From Fratercula arctica (lineage: Eukaryota; Chordata; Aves; Charadriiformes; Alcidae): 64,000 nt of DNA. Position numbers and translations under genes: made by a program. Below the pieces are notes generated by a model. It searched no databases. It saw nothing but the letters and a program-made list of their open reading frames with translations, and was not told where the DNA came from. The stretch spans positions 11,887,837-11,951,836 of the forward strand of contig CANTUZ010000014.1 in the NCBI GenBank assembly GCA_947846985.1. The letters are read 5' to 3'. Each line of letters begins with the position of its first letter. Positions within the stretch are counted from its first letter, which is position 1. Below, one piece after another: positions 32,391 to 44,074 of the stretch.

Positions 32391-33189
32391 GTCACTCTCT
32401 CGTTCTCATTGACCAGCCCGACCAAGACAAAACCCAGAGTTATTGGTGCCTGCATCCGGCCCGGCTGTGGCACTATCAGACTTCTGACAGGTGGCCTGAG
32501 AAGTTTTATCTCCGCTTTACTCAGAGATTGACAGAGACAGCTCTCATCGCATCGTCGCTAAACACGTTGTAGTCTTGTTTCTTTCCGGGCCATCCTTTAA
32601 AGTTAATTGATATGCCAGTGCTGAGCTTGCCTTATGAGTTGAGTTGTATTTTTTTTTGCTCATTCTGTCAGTATGCACTGGCTCTAACGTTGTTTCGCTG
32701 CCATTTTTGTTTGTGATCCTTGTTGCAATTGCATTTGTAGCACCTTTAGCATCACACCTAGGGCACTGTGTAACGGAGTCTGTTACTACTTACGGTAATT
32801 GCGTATTGGATTTTACCGTGGACGTGTTCACGTCGCCCTTTACTTCCTATGTCAAATTGTCACCATCAGAGCAAGGGAAAGGGTCTCCTTTGAGTATTGG
32901 ATGGAGACTTCCTAACATCATGGTTTTATTGTAGATTTTTTTTGGAATTAGTTGCAGGGGTAATTTCTTTTTAGCCTTTGTGCAGGAAGCTCTGCTCTAC
33001 GATATGTACTATTCAAACTCCATCGACACCGTTACAAGTTGCTCCGGTGAAGGGAAGGGAAAAAGAAGAGGTCAGTAAGTTCCTCTGTCCCTTGTGATAA
33101 ACACCAAGTAAAGCCAGGTAGCGGCGGGAGGACTCTTCTGAGGAAGACCGAGGAAAGAGCTCTTCTAAAAACCATAGGGGATACACTCC

Positions 33190-33760
33190 TGCGTCAGGCC
33201 GGGACGAGGAATCAGATACGGAGGTGATCAGAATTTAATTCTCTATGAAGGATCTGCGAAATACGAGCAAGGACTTTACCCGGAGTGATGGTGAGACACT
33301 TGTCTCTCTGTTGCTCCGATCTCAGATAATGGGTCTGATAGGATGTCGTTAGCATGTAGCGGATCTTGGCAATTAGGACAGCAGGCGAGAGAGGGAGTAA
33401 TAGATAAAGCTGTTGGGAAGGAGGCACAGAGTATCTCTGCGGCGATTCTTATCCGACATAAAAGGCAGGTATCCTTTTAAAGAAGATACTAATGCCGACC
33501 TATTAAACGCACCAACACAGAGAACGTTATTACGCACCCGACGGAAACGGCTGTGAATGAGGCGATTTATGGTGAGTGGGAGTTGAATGTACGTCCTGAT
33601 GGAATACCACGTAGGGGACCTATTTTGTGCAAGTTTGTAGAGCACAACACCAACGTATTCCCACAGGTTCCCAGTGCTAACCTACGGAGGAGTGTGTGAC
33701 CATTCACTAAGTGTAAACCAAGTGGCTAGCGTAATGCAACGGTACTAAAAGAGTCTTTCC
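33190..33760 (+). pseudogene. Retroviral gag-like fragment
   Basis: Plus-strand translation gives patches resembling avian ERV-L gag, such as GQQAREGVIDKAVGKEAQ near 33380-33430, separated by stops and shifts. The 800 bases before it (32391-33190) hold only a short hydrophobic ORF of no known family. Confidence 0.45.
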
Positions 33761-34199
33761 CTTTCCCGCACTGTAGCGTCTGGGGAAAGATTGACTTACA
33801 AAACTGAGAAAATGAGTGAAAAAAAAAAAATGAGAAGCCGTTTGATAAACTACCTACGATGGAGGTGAGGTCTTGTTCTTCCCCTGCGTACCCTTGTTGC
33901 AGCCATTAGGAGAAGAACCCCCTCCTACGAGACCGACACACTAAGAAATATCCCGTAGTTTTGCCTCTTTGACCATGGAGAGGCCAAGAGTAAGTGCGAT
34001 AAGAATAGTATCTTAGCCCTGCAGGCATGAGCAAATGAGTTGCAAGGCAGCCAGGCAGCAAAAAGAATTATTCCAGGAGGACTGCTGCTCCGGTCCGCAG
34101 GAGCAGGTTCTTCGGCACAGTTAGAGAGTCATCTACCAGAGGTGCCCTAACTCCAGACAGGGGGAGAGGGACAACAGGTTTATTGGACTCTTTGGATAC

Positions 34200-34345
34200 C
34201 GTGTCGTGAAACGTTAGAGGCGCAAAAATATAACGCCCTCGTGGAGACTGGTGCACAGGGCACCCTGTTGCTGTCGAACCATAAAGGGACAAAATCTGTC
34301 ACTATTTCTGGAGTGACGGGGGGGGGGGGTCACAAAAACTGTGTT
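34200..34345 (+). pseudogene. Retroviral protease remnant
   Basis: Plus-strand frame reads NALVETGAQGTLLLS at about 34231-34275, the retropepsin active-site region with Glu where the catalytic Asp of D-T-G is expected. A G run at 34319-34328 shifts the frame. Confidence 0.7.
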
Positions 34346-34379
34346 GGATACTGATGTAACCCGCCCATCCTTGGCATAG

Positions 34380-34870
34380 CCTTACTAAAAGAGGGTATTT
34401 CAAAGACCCGAAATGGTATCGATGGGCTTTTGGTACAGCAGTTAAAGAGACTTTAGACATTCCACAGCTGTCTGCTTTACCTGGCCATTCAGAGCTTTGG
34501 CGACAGTATGGCACTAACGAAGGCAACCTGGTTCCCACGCAGATCCCGATTTGTCGGCTGGAGAGAAAAGGAGCGTTCAGGAAGACTCTCGCCCTTTAAC
34601 CGCGCGATACGGCAGCGAGAAATTCTTGTGGAGACTGCCGGCTAACCGTAGATTGTTTTGGCATGAATGAAGTCAGACCACCCCTGAGAGCTGCTGTGCC
34701 AGAAATGGTAGAACTCCAGTATGAACTGGAGCCAGAGGCAGCTAAGCTGTACATCGCAACTGAAAGGACTAATGCCTTCTTCTCTCTTTCCTTAGCAGCA
34801 GAGTGCAGGCCACACTTCGATTCCTCCTGGAGGGGCGTCCGGAACACGTGAAATCGACTGCCCCAAGGGT
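34380..34870 (+). pseudogene. Reverse transcriptase remnant, 5' part
   Basis: Fragments include RGYFKDPK upstream and a 62-codon open stretch from 34663 containing VPEMVELQYELEPEAAK and AECRPHF, typical of the ERV-L fingers/palm. It is cut by the CR1 fragment at about 34873. Confidence 0.75.
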
Positions 34871-34872
34871 TA

Positions 34873-35288
34873 AAATCATAGAATCATAGAATCATAGAGC
34901 CATAGGGTTGGAAGGGACCTCTGGAGATCATCTAGTAACCCCCCTGCCAGAGCAGGGTCACCTAGAGCAGGTTACACAGGAACACGTCCAGGCGGGTTTT
35001 GAATGTCTCCAGAGATGGAGACTCCACCACCTCTCTGGGCAGCCTGTTCCAGTGCTCTGCCACCCTCAGGGTAAAGAAGTTCCTCCTCATGTTTAGGTGG
35101 AACTTCTTGTGCTCAAGTTTGTGCCCATTGCCTCTTGTCCTGTCCCCGGGCACCACTGAAAAGAGCCTGGTCCCATCCTCCTGACACCCACCCTTTAAGT
35201 ATTTATAAGTGTTGATAAGATCCCCCCTCAGCCGTCTTTTTTTCCAGACTGAAGAGACCCAAATCCCTCAGCCTTTCCTCATAAGAGA
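34873..35288 (-). mobile_element. CR1 LINE 3' fragment (avian)
   Basis: Minus-strand CR1, 5'-truncated near 35288, with the end of ORF2 ([20 protein letters not shown]) and 3' terminal ATTCTATGATTCTATGAT-type repeats at 34873-34895. It sits inside the retroviral RT sequence, so it inserted after the retrovirus. Clear target-site duplications were not identified. Confidence 0.95.
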
Positions 35289-35760
35289 GGTGTAGCCTTG
35301 CTTTTTGCCATGGACTGACCCAGATAGTCCTGGAGAAGGGTGGAACTCCAGAGTACCTTTAGTGCTTCGATGACATCGCTGTGTGGCTTAATACAGCGAA
35401 AGTTTTCAAGAGAGGTAAGAAAGTAATAAAGATTCTTTTGATAAGCTATTTTGCCATAAAAAGAGGTAACGTCAAGAGAGATCAAGTCCTTAGGAATTAA
35501 AAGGCAAGATGGACGTCGTCAGATCCCAAGTCATGTTATCAACAAAATAATATCTATGTCCCTATCGACTAACAAAAGGAAACACAAGCTTTCCTAGGCG
35601 TTGTGGGTTTCTGGAGACTGTATATTACTGTCTATATTCAGCTTGTGAACCTCTTTATGAGCGACTTTACGTGGTCTCATGAGCAAAGAGAAGCCTTTGA
35701 GCAAAGTAAAAAGGAGATTGTACATGCCGTAGCACTTGGTCCATTCAAATAGGAGAGGAT
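35289..35760 (+). pseudogene. Reverse transcriptase remnant, 3' part
   Basis: RT similarity resumes right after the CR1 fragment and continues with the thumb/connection region, including AKVFKRGKK-like residues near 35395. Stops and frame changes are frequent. Confidence 0.6.
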
Positions 35761-35885
35761 ATTTAAAAAAAAAAAATGAGCTCTATATTTCAGCCTCTGT
35801 CATAAAGCTCTAGAGGAGAATTGAGGTCGACACCTGGGATTTTGGATTCGGGAATAAAGACCATCTGAAGCCGTCTATTCTCCTA

Positions 35886-36560
35886 GTGAGACAGAAAGAG
35901 TTAGAGCTTCTTCAGAAGTCTGGAACACAGGTCCTCTTATATCCCCTTTTACCTGTCCTTTTCTGGACGTTCAAGGCTGAAGTTCCTTCTATTCATCATG
36001 ACACCGATGTTAACTGGAGTAACTGTGTTGCCTTAATCATTCAGCGAGCTCAAACAGGAAATTCAGATTGTCCAGGAATCGTAGAAGTGATCACAAATTG
36101 GGTCGAAGGCGGAGACTTCTCAGTGCCTCCGAAGGAGGTGGTAACAAGTCCTGAGGAAGCCCCCACCTTACAATGTACTCTCGAATAAAGAGAATCAATG
36201 TTTTCGGTTCACTGTTGGATCTTGGCGTATTTTGGGGAAACACAGGATTTGGGAAGCTGCTCTATGGTGTCCTAAACGACGAAATGCAGAAGTAACTGCA
36301 CAACAAAGTCTTTTCACCAAGCGGTGAAAGCTCTCCAGCTGACCTTAGACACTCGTGAAAGGAAAAGAGGCAAATGTTCTCTCTCCATACCGATTCATGC
36401 TCTGCAAGGACGGTTACAGCGGCGGAAGCATACAACTGGCAGTGCAGAGGTGAAACAACAGGAGCTGCTGAATTGCGGCAAGAGATTGCTGAGAGACGAA
36501 GGAACACAGTCATAAAGGTAGACCATGTAGACACCGATGAACACATGAAGGTGACCCACT
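35886..36560 (+). pseudogene. RT connection and RNase H remnant
   Basis: A 100-codon open stretch at 35886-36188 includes ALIIQRAQTGNSDCPGIVEV and ITNWVEGGDF, followed by broken RNase H-like sequence to about 36560 (VDHVDTDEHMK). Confidence 0.65.
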
Positions 36561-36599
36561 GAGGAACAGCAAAATAATCAGCAAGTGGTTAAGGTTTAT

Positions 36600-37410
36600 G
36601 AAATAGTTTCCATACAGGTTTGGAGTGGGAAAATAAAGCTGAACTATTTTTAGCCATATTGTCCCAATATACCTCGGGTGTCAAGTAAGGGAGGCAACGT
36701 ACAAACGGGCTCCGTGGACTTTGTTACGCACATCACGCTGGACTGCAAACAAACAAAGGAAAAAGACGGAAATCTTTGTTGCGTGGCGCACGACAGCTGA
36801 AATATAAGTATTGGAAGGCTTTGTAAATTTACTAGATAAACGCTCCGTTAAACACATCAGATTCAGGGTTAAGTGCTTACAGTGGTGGAAGAAAACGCTC
36901 TATAGCTGAAAACATACCTTGACCTCCTGGGCGTAATACCATACTGCGCCTTGAAGTGCACGTCTTGCGACGACAAAGTATTCCAGAAAGAACTGAATCA
37001 GGCAATTCGACTCATTACGAAAATAATCTCATAAATTTTCTGGGCAAAAAAAAAAAGCACGGTCCTTTCAAAATTGAGGGATACGATGGACTTTAAAAAA
37101 CACCCTGAAAGTAACGGCGGTGGAATCTTTAAAAGCTGGGAGAAGCATTTAGCACAACCTACGTGGTGAATTATCGCAAGGGGATTCATCACTCGAACTG
37201 GTCCTTTTCAATCGGAACTTCTACATACTGTAGAAGGGGATAAGATCCCTTTTGTCGTGAAAGGAATATGCTGGGGAAAGCTGTTTGTGTTTCTCCTGTT
37301 TCAGGCAAAGTCAAATACCTTGGCGTTACTGTTTTTACTCAAGGTCCTTAAAGTATTTGGTGTGCGATGAAGCAGAATGGAGAAATTTAGTGCGTACCTC
37401 AAGGAACTAT
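36600..37410 (+). pseudogene. Integrase-like remnant
   Basis: The weakly recognisable 3' end of pol near 37230-37410 contains VCVSPVSGKVKYLGV-like residues of the integrase C-terminal region. The catalytic core is too degraded to mark. Confidence 0.45.
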
Positions 37411-38740
37411 AACCCTTAGTAAAAATACTCAACTCTGGGCTCTATGACATAAATTGCTATTTAATACTAACAGTGTTCTGTGGTTTTGAGGATAACATAG
37501 AGGTGATGACAACGGGGCTATTAGCAACAGGCGGTGTCCAGCAAACTCTTCAGGATGGATATATGACCTGTGGACACAGACCAAAATGGACTTTAGTTCG
37601 GCCTTTCTGCCCTGAGAGACTGCCGTGATGGATGACAACCTGCAATTACAAGCTAAGTGAACTTTAGTGTATAAAGAAAAAAAAATCATAAACAAGCGAT
37701 TTATATATGTATGCATTTGCTGGACAAGAAGAGGCTAATATAAGCACGACTCAAACGCTGTGGAATAAGGGGTGTAATATTCTGGTTTGAGGTGAACAAC
37801 ATCCAGTTTTCCAATTTGTTATTTTACTTTTTATCTGGGCCTCTGCTTAAGGACAAAACGCTGAAATTAACAGCATATTTTTCAGAAACCGTTCGCGCAT
37901 CAGACCTGAGGATACCAAGTATTGTTATGCTTATCCTTATTGTAACAACCAGAGTTGGGAAACTTCGTGTTTGCTTCTTTAGAGTATCAGAAGAGGACAA
38001 GTGTAGACGGGTCCCACCTGCACGTAGGAGCGGCCGGGACGGTTAAGCCAAAACAGACCAAAAGTGTATTCCATGCCATCGGCATCACGCTCAGTATAAA
38101 AACTAAGAGATCAAAGCGGCAAAGTTGCTCTGCTTTTTTTTTAGTGTCCGACGTTTGAGGAGGACCCTCGTTGTTCGTCTGCCTTTGATCCCAAGGCGAG
38201 CATTCCTGACGCTAGATGCGACCGTTGGCTTACTCCAGTCTGAGACTTTCCCTGGGTCTGCTTGTGGCGTGGTGGGAGCCGGCCTTTCTTTGAGCTGGGC
38301 TGGGGACTTCAGGGGACGTGAAGTGCATTCCAACTTGCATTTTACTGTTAGCAGGTTTCGCGCAGACTGTCATATCCGCCTTATCCTGTTCTCATATCAC
38401 TCATACCAGTAGTAAAATCTTCAGGATCCTTTTGCTTCCTGATGGTGGAACCTGAAGAGCTCGAAAGACGGATATGCCCTCAATGAACGACAATTGGCAA
38501 GGATATTTTATGAGAATTTCTTTTTACGTCCTCAGGACTCTCCCCGAACAGGGCTCTCACTGGAGGAACACTAATCCCAAAGTCTGTTTTTACAGACTGG
38601 GGTTCCCTGGCTTTTAACTCTTGGCCACTGTCAAAGATGAGTGCCGAAGAGGATTCCCTTCACTAAGACCAGGCCTCCGCAAATCCTCCGAACTTTCAAG
38701 AGTGTTTCTAAAGAAACGTGTCTGTAGCCTTGTAGCCGTC
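37411..38740. other. AT-rich spacer DNA, unassigned
   Basis: Non-repetitive sequence between the pol remnant and the right 20-bp array. It could be the 3' part of the retrovirus or host DNA. No convincing env, LTR or cellular exon was recognised. Confidence 0.4.
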
Positions 38741-39480
38741 TCTGCAGGGTTGTTGCCTTGTCTGTACTAACTTTCGTGTCTACAGAGTGTGCGCAGTCTT
38801 ACAGACACCTGCAGGGTGAGAGCACTGTTATGGCCGTGTCTACAGGGTTACAGACGTGTCTGTAGTGTTGTAGCCGTGTCTGTGCTCTTATAGACGTGTG
38901 CGCAGTGTTATAGCCCTGTGTCTGCAGTGTTACAGCCGTCTCTGCGGTGTTACAGCCGTCTCTGCGGTGTTACAGCCGTCTCTGCGGCGTTACAGCCGTC
39001 TCTGCGGTGTTACAGCCGTCTCTGAGGTGTTACAGCTGCGTCTCTGCAGCGTTACAGCCGTCTCTGCGGTGTTACAGCCGTCTCTGCGGTGTTACAGCCG
39101 TCTCTGCGGTGTCACAGCCGTCTCTGCGGTGTTACAGCCGTCTCTGCAGTGTTACAGCCGTCTCTGCGGTGTTACAGCCGTCTCTGCGGTGTTACAGCCG
39201 TCTCTGCAGTGTTACAGCCGTCTCTGCGGTGTTACAGCCGTCTCTGCAGTGTTACAGCCGTCTCTGCGGTGTTACAGCCGTCTCTGCGGTGTTACAGCCG
39301 TCTCTGCGGTGTTACAGCCGTCTCTGCAGTGTTACAGCCGTCTCTGCGGCGTTACAGCCATCTCTGCGGTGTTACAGCCGTCTCTGCGGTGTTACAGCCG
39401 TCTCTGCGGTGTTACAGCCGTCTCTGCGGCGTTACAGCCATCTCTGCGGTGTTACAGCCGTCTCTGCGGTGTTATACACG
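38741..39480. repeat. 20-bp satellite, right copy (inverted)
   Basis: About 29 regular copies of GTCTCTGCGGTGTTACAGCC from about 38930, the exact reverse complement of the left array. They are preceded by degenerate units containing GTGTCTGCAGTG. The edge motif GAGAGCACTGTTATGGCCGT occurs on both sides, at about 38818 and 39490. Confidence 0.97.
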
Positions 39481-42400
39481 TCTGCAGCGTGAGAGCACTG
39501 TTATGGCCGTGTCTTCAGGGTTACAGACGTGTCCTCGGAGGGGGTGTGGTCACATATCGGGGGCGGGGCATCCTATGTGGTGGGAGGGGGCAAATGTAGG
39601 GGGAGGGGCTGGGGGAGGGGGTCACCGGGGTAGGGGTCATCAGGTGGGGGGAGGGGCAAGATATCGGGGAAGGGGTCATCCGTAGTGGGGAGGGGCGGGG
39701 GGAGGGGTCACCGGGGGAGGGGTCATCTATAGGGGAGTGGGCGTGTCCTTGGGGGGGAGGGTCATGCTATTGGGGGAGGGGTCAACTGTAGGGGGAGGGT
39801 CTTGGGGAGGGGTCACAGGGGGAGGGGTCATCCCTGGGGGAGGGACATCCTATACGGGGGAGGGGTCATCTGTAGTGGGAGGGGCTGGGGGAGGGGTCAC
39901 CTGGGGAGGGGTCATCAATTGGGGGGAGGGGCATGCTAGTGGGGGAGGGGTCATCTGTAGTGGGGAGGGGCGGGGGGAGGGGTCACCGCAGGGACGGTTC
40001 ATCCATAGGGGTGTGGGCGTGTCCTTGGGGGGAGGGGTCAGCTATGGGGGGAGGGGCATGCTATGGGGGGAGGGGTCAACTGTAGGGGAAGGGGCGGGGG
40101 GAGAGGTCACGGGGGGAGGGGTCATCCCTGGGGGGAGGGACATCGTATACGGGGGAGGGGTCATCTGTAGTGGGAGGGGCTGTGGGAGGGGCTGGGTGAG
40201 AGGTCATCAATTGGGGGGAGGGGCATCCTATTGGGGGAGGAGTCATCTGTAGTGGGGAGGGGCGGGGGGAGGGGTCACCGCGGGGATGGTTCATCCATAG
40301 GGGTGTGGGCGTGTCCTTGGGGGGAGGGTCATGCTATTGGGGGAGGGGTCAACTGTAGGGGGGTGCGGGGGAGGGGTCACGGGGGGTGGGGTCATCTGTA
40401 GGGGGAGGGGCTGTGGGAGGGGTCACGGGGGGAGGGGTCAACCCTGGGGGAGGGACATCCTATGTGGTGGGCGGGGTCATCTGTAAGGGGGGAAGCGGTC
40501 ACGAGGGGGAGGGGTCATCTATAGGGGAGTGGGAGTGTCCTTTGGGGGAGGGGTCACGTATGGGGGGGAGGGGCATGCAACCGGGGGAGGGGTCTACTCT
40601 AGGGGATGGGGGGGGGGGAGGGGTCACCGAGGGAGGGGTCATCCCTGGGGGAGGGACATCCTATACGGGGGAGGGGTCATCTGTAGTGGGAGGGGCTGGG
40701 GGAGGGGTCACCGGGGGAGGGGTCATCTATAGGGGGGGTGGACGTGTCCTTGGGGGGAGGGGTCACCTATGGGGGGAGGGGCATGCTATGGGGGGAGGGG
40801 TCAACTGTAGGGGGGAGGGGCGGGGGGAGGGGTCACCGGGGGAGGGGTCATCAATGGTGGGGAGGGGCATGCTATGGGGGGAGGGGTCAACGGTAGGGGG
40901 AGGGGCTTGGGGAGGGGTCACCTGGGGAGGGGTCATCAATTGGGGGGGAGGGGCATGCTATTGGGGGAGGGGTCATCTGTAGTGGGGAGGTGCGGGGGGA
41001 GAGGTCACCTGGGGAGGGGTCATCTATAGGGGAATGGGCGTGTCCTTGGGGGGAGGGGTCACCTATGGGGGGAGGGGCATGGTATGGGGGATGAGGGGTC
41101 ATCTGTAGGGGGAGGGGCGGGGGGAGGGGTCAGCTGGGAAGGGGTCATCTCTGGGGGGAGGGGCATCCTATGGGGCGAGGGGTCAAATGTAGGGGGAGTG
41201 GCGGGGGGAGGGGTCACCGGGGTGGGCTTATCTATTCCGGGGCAGGGCATGGTATGTGGGGGTGGGGTCATATGTAGGGGGGAGGTGTGGGGGGAGGGGT
41301 CAGCGGGGGAGGGTTCATCTATGGGGGGGTGGGCGTGTCCTTGGGGGTGAGGGGTCACATATGAGGGAGGGGCATGGTATCGGGGGTGAGCAGTCATCTG
41401 TAGGGGGAGGGGCGGGAGGAGGGGTCACAGGGGGAGGGGTCATCTATGGAGAGGTGCGCGTGTCCTTGTGTGGGAGGGGTCATCTCTGGGGGGAGGGGCA
41501 TCCTATGTGGGGAGGGGTCATTTTTAGGGGGAGAGGTGGGGGGAGGGAGTAACCGGGGGAGGGGTCATCTATTGTGGGGGGGGGCGTGTCCTTGGGGGGG
41601 GGAGGGGTCACCTACATGGGGAGGGGCATGGTATGGGTGGTATGGGGTCATCTGTAGGGGGAGGGTCGTGGAGAGGGTTTACAGGGGGAGGGGTCTTCTA
41701 TGGGGGAAGGGGCGTGTCCTTGGGGGGGGAGGGGTCACCTATAGCGGGAGAGGCACGTTATGGGGTCGAGGGGTCATCTGTAGGGGGAGGGGTCATCTAT
41801 GGGGGGAGGGGCATCCTCTGAGAGGAGGGGTCATCTGTAGGGGGAGGGGTGTGGGAAGGGGTCACCGGGGGAGGGGGTCATCTATTGGTTGGAAGGGGAT
41901 TGTAGGGGGGGAGGGGTCATCTCTGGGGGGCAGGGGTAAAATGGAGGGGGAGGGGCGTGGGGAGGGGTCACAGGGGGAGGGGTAATCTATTGCGGGGAGG
42001 GGCAGATGGAGGGTTCAGCGGGGGAGGGGTGATTTGTAGGGGGTTGGGTGTGTCTTGGTGGGGGAGGGGTCACTTATAGAGGGAGGGGCATGGTATGGAG
42101 GGGGAGGGGTGATCTGTAGGGGGAGGGGCAGGGAAGGGGTCATCTACGGGGGCTTGGGCGTGTCCCGGGGGGGGGAGGGGTCACCTATAGGGGGAGGGGC
42201 ATGGTATGGGGGACGAGGGGTAATCTGTAGGGGGAGGGGCAGGGGGAGGAGTCACCGGGGGAGAGGTCATCTATGGAGAGGTGGGCGTGTCCTTGGGGGG
42301 GAGGGGTCTTCTCGGGTGGGAGGGGCATCCTATGAGGGGAGGGGTCATCTGTAGGCGTATGGTTGGGGGGAGGGGCCACCGGGGGGGTCGTCTGTGGGGG

Positions 42401-43690
42401 GAGGGGCATTCTAAGAGGTGGAGGGGTCATCTCTACGGGGGACGGGCGAGGGAGTGGTCTTCTATGGGGGGATGGGCGTGTCCTTCGGGTGGGAGGGGTC
42501 ACCTATAGGGGGAGGGGCATGGTATGGAGGGGGAGGGGTGATCTGTAGGGGGAGGGGCCGGGGGAGGGGTCACCGTGGGAGGGGTCATCTATTGGGGGGA
42601 GAGGGGCGTGTCCTTCGGGGGGGGAGGAGTCTTCCCGGGGGGGGGAGGGGCATCGTATTGGGGGAGGGGTCATCTGTAGGGGGAGGAGCGGGGGGAGGGG
42701 TCATCGGGAGGGGGGTCATCTATTGGGGGGTGGGGCAGCCTATGGGGGGGGGAGGCGTAATCCGTACGGGGAGGGGCGGGGGGAGAGAACATCTATGGGG
42801 GGGGGGGGGGGGTGTGTCCTTTTGTGCGGAGGGGTCACTTATAGGGGGAGGGGCATCCTATGTGTGGGGATGGATAATCTGTAGGGGGAGGGTTCACCGG
42901 GGGTGGGGTCATCTATGGGGGGGAGGGGAAACCTATGGGGGGGGAGGGGTCATCTGTAGCGGGGAGGGGTCACCGGGGGAGGGGTCATCTATGTGTGGGA
43001 GGGGCATCCTATGGGGGGAGGGGTCATCTGTAGGGGGGAGGGGTGGGGGGAGGTGTCAGCGGGGGAGGGGTAATCTATGGGGGGGGTGGGTGTGTCCTTG
43101 GGGGGGGAGGGGTCATCTCTGGGGGGAGGGGCATCGTATTGGGGGAGGTGTCATCTGTAGGGGGAAGAGCGGGGGGAGGGGACACCGGGGGAGGGGTCAT
43201 CTATTGGGGGGAGGGGCATAGTAACGGGGGGAGGTGTCATCTGTAGGGGGGTGGGGCGGGGGGAGGGGTCACCGGGTGACAGGTCATCTATGGGGGGGGT
43301 GGACGGTTCCTTGGGGAGGGAGTTGTGATATTTTGGGGGGAGGGGCATCCTATTGCGGGAGGCGTCTTCTGAGGGCGAGGGACGGGGGGGAGGGGTCAGT
43401 GGGGGAGGGGCCATCCATGCGGAGGTGGGCGTGTCATTAGATGGGAGGGGTCATCTCTGGGGGGGAGGGGCATGATATGAGGGGAGGGGGTCATCTGTAG
43501 GGGGAGGGGCGGGGGGGAGCGGTCTCTGGGGGAGGGGTCATCTAAGGGGGGGGAGGGGTAACCTGTAGGGGGGAGGGGTCACCTGTAGGGAGGAGGGGTC
43601 ACCGGGGGAGGGGTCATCTGTGGGGGGGTGGGCGTGTCCTTGTGTGGGGAGGGGTCACCTATACGGGGAGGGGCATCCTATGTGGGGGGA
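39481..43690. repeat. GGGGGAGGGGTCA array, outer right arm
   Basis: Junction with CACATATCGGGGGCGGGGCATCC, then about 4 kb of units such as GGGGGAGGGGTCATCTATGG and GGGCGTGTCCTTGGGGGGAG, the complements of the 29570-31190 units. Confidence 0.95.
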
Positions 43691-43696
43691 GGGATG

Positions 43697-44040
43697 TGCC
43701 CTCCAAGGACACGCCCACCCCCGCAAGAGATGACCCCTCCCCCCACCCCTCCCCCTACAGATTACCCCTCCCCCCCAAAGATATCCCTCCCCCCCATAGA
43801 TGACCCCTCCCCCGGTGACCCCCAACCGCCCCTCCCCCTACAGCTAACCCCTCCCCCCCTAGGGTGCCCCTCCCCCCCAGAGATGACCCCTCCCCCCCCC
43901 ACAAGGACATGCCAACCTCTCCATAGCTGACCCCTCCCCCGGCGACCCCTCCCCCGCCCCTCCCCCCACATATGAACCCTCCCCCCACATAGGATGCCCC
44001 TCCCCCCATAGATGACCCCTCCCCCGGTGACCCCTCCGCT
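43697..44040. repeat. TGACCCCTCCCCC array, flipped back
   Basis: At about 43697 the G-rich array switches within a few bases to the C-rich orientation (AAGGACACGCCCACCCCCGC, GATGACCCCTCCCCC), an inversion breakpoint inside the repeat family. Confidence 0.9.
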
Positions 44041-44074
44041 CTACCTTACCAAAAGAGGTGACCCCCCCCCCAAG

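Larger units (their letters stand above)
32391..38740 (+). mobile_element. Decayed class III (ERV-L-like) endogenous retrovirus
   Basis: This is the only AT-richer, non-tandem region in the window. In plus-strand order it shows gag-like, protease, reverse transcriptase, RNase H and integrase-like fragments, broken by many stops and frame changes. No env was recognised. LTRs could not be defined because both edges merge into the inverted 20-bp arrays. The identification rests on recognisable pol blocks resembling avian ERV-L-type elements. No intact reading frame remains. Confidence 0.8.
29640..43690. repeat. Large imperfect inverted repeat with 6.4-kb spacer
   Basis: The left arm (about 29640-32390) and right arm (about 38740-43690) are reverse complements in the same order of elements. 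These are the TGACCCCTCCCCC array, then a junction containing ACATTTGC, CATAGGATGCCC, GGATATGTGACCACA and GAAGACACGGCC (about 31190-31330), then the 20-bp array. On the right, the complements of all of these lie at 39480-39600 and 38890-39480. The right arm is longer, mainly in the outer array. The spacer holds the retroviral and CR1 remnants. Confidence 0.88.

Noticed and set aside
32644..32934. 96-residue hydrophobic ORF
   Set aside because: It lies in the degraded retroviral region with no recognisable family, start context or splice partner.
35886..36188. 100-codon ORF as a host gene
   Set aside because: Its sequence fits the connection region of a retroviral pol, with broken pol fragments on both sides.
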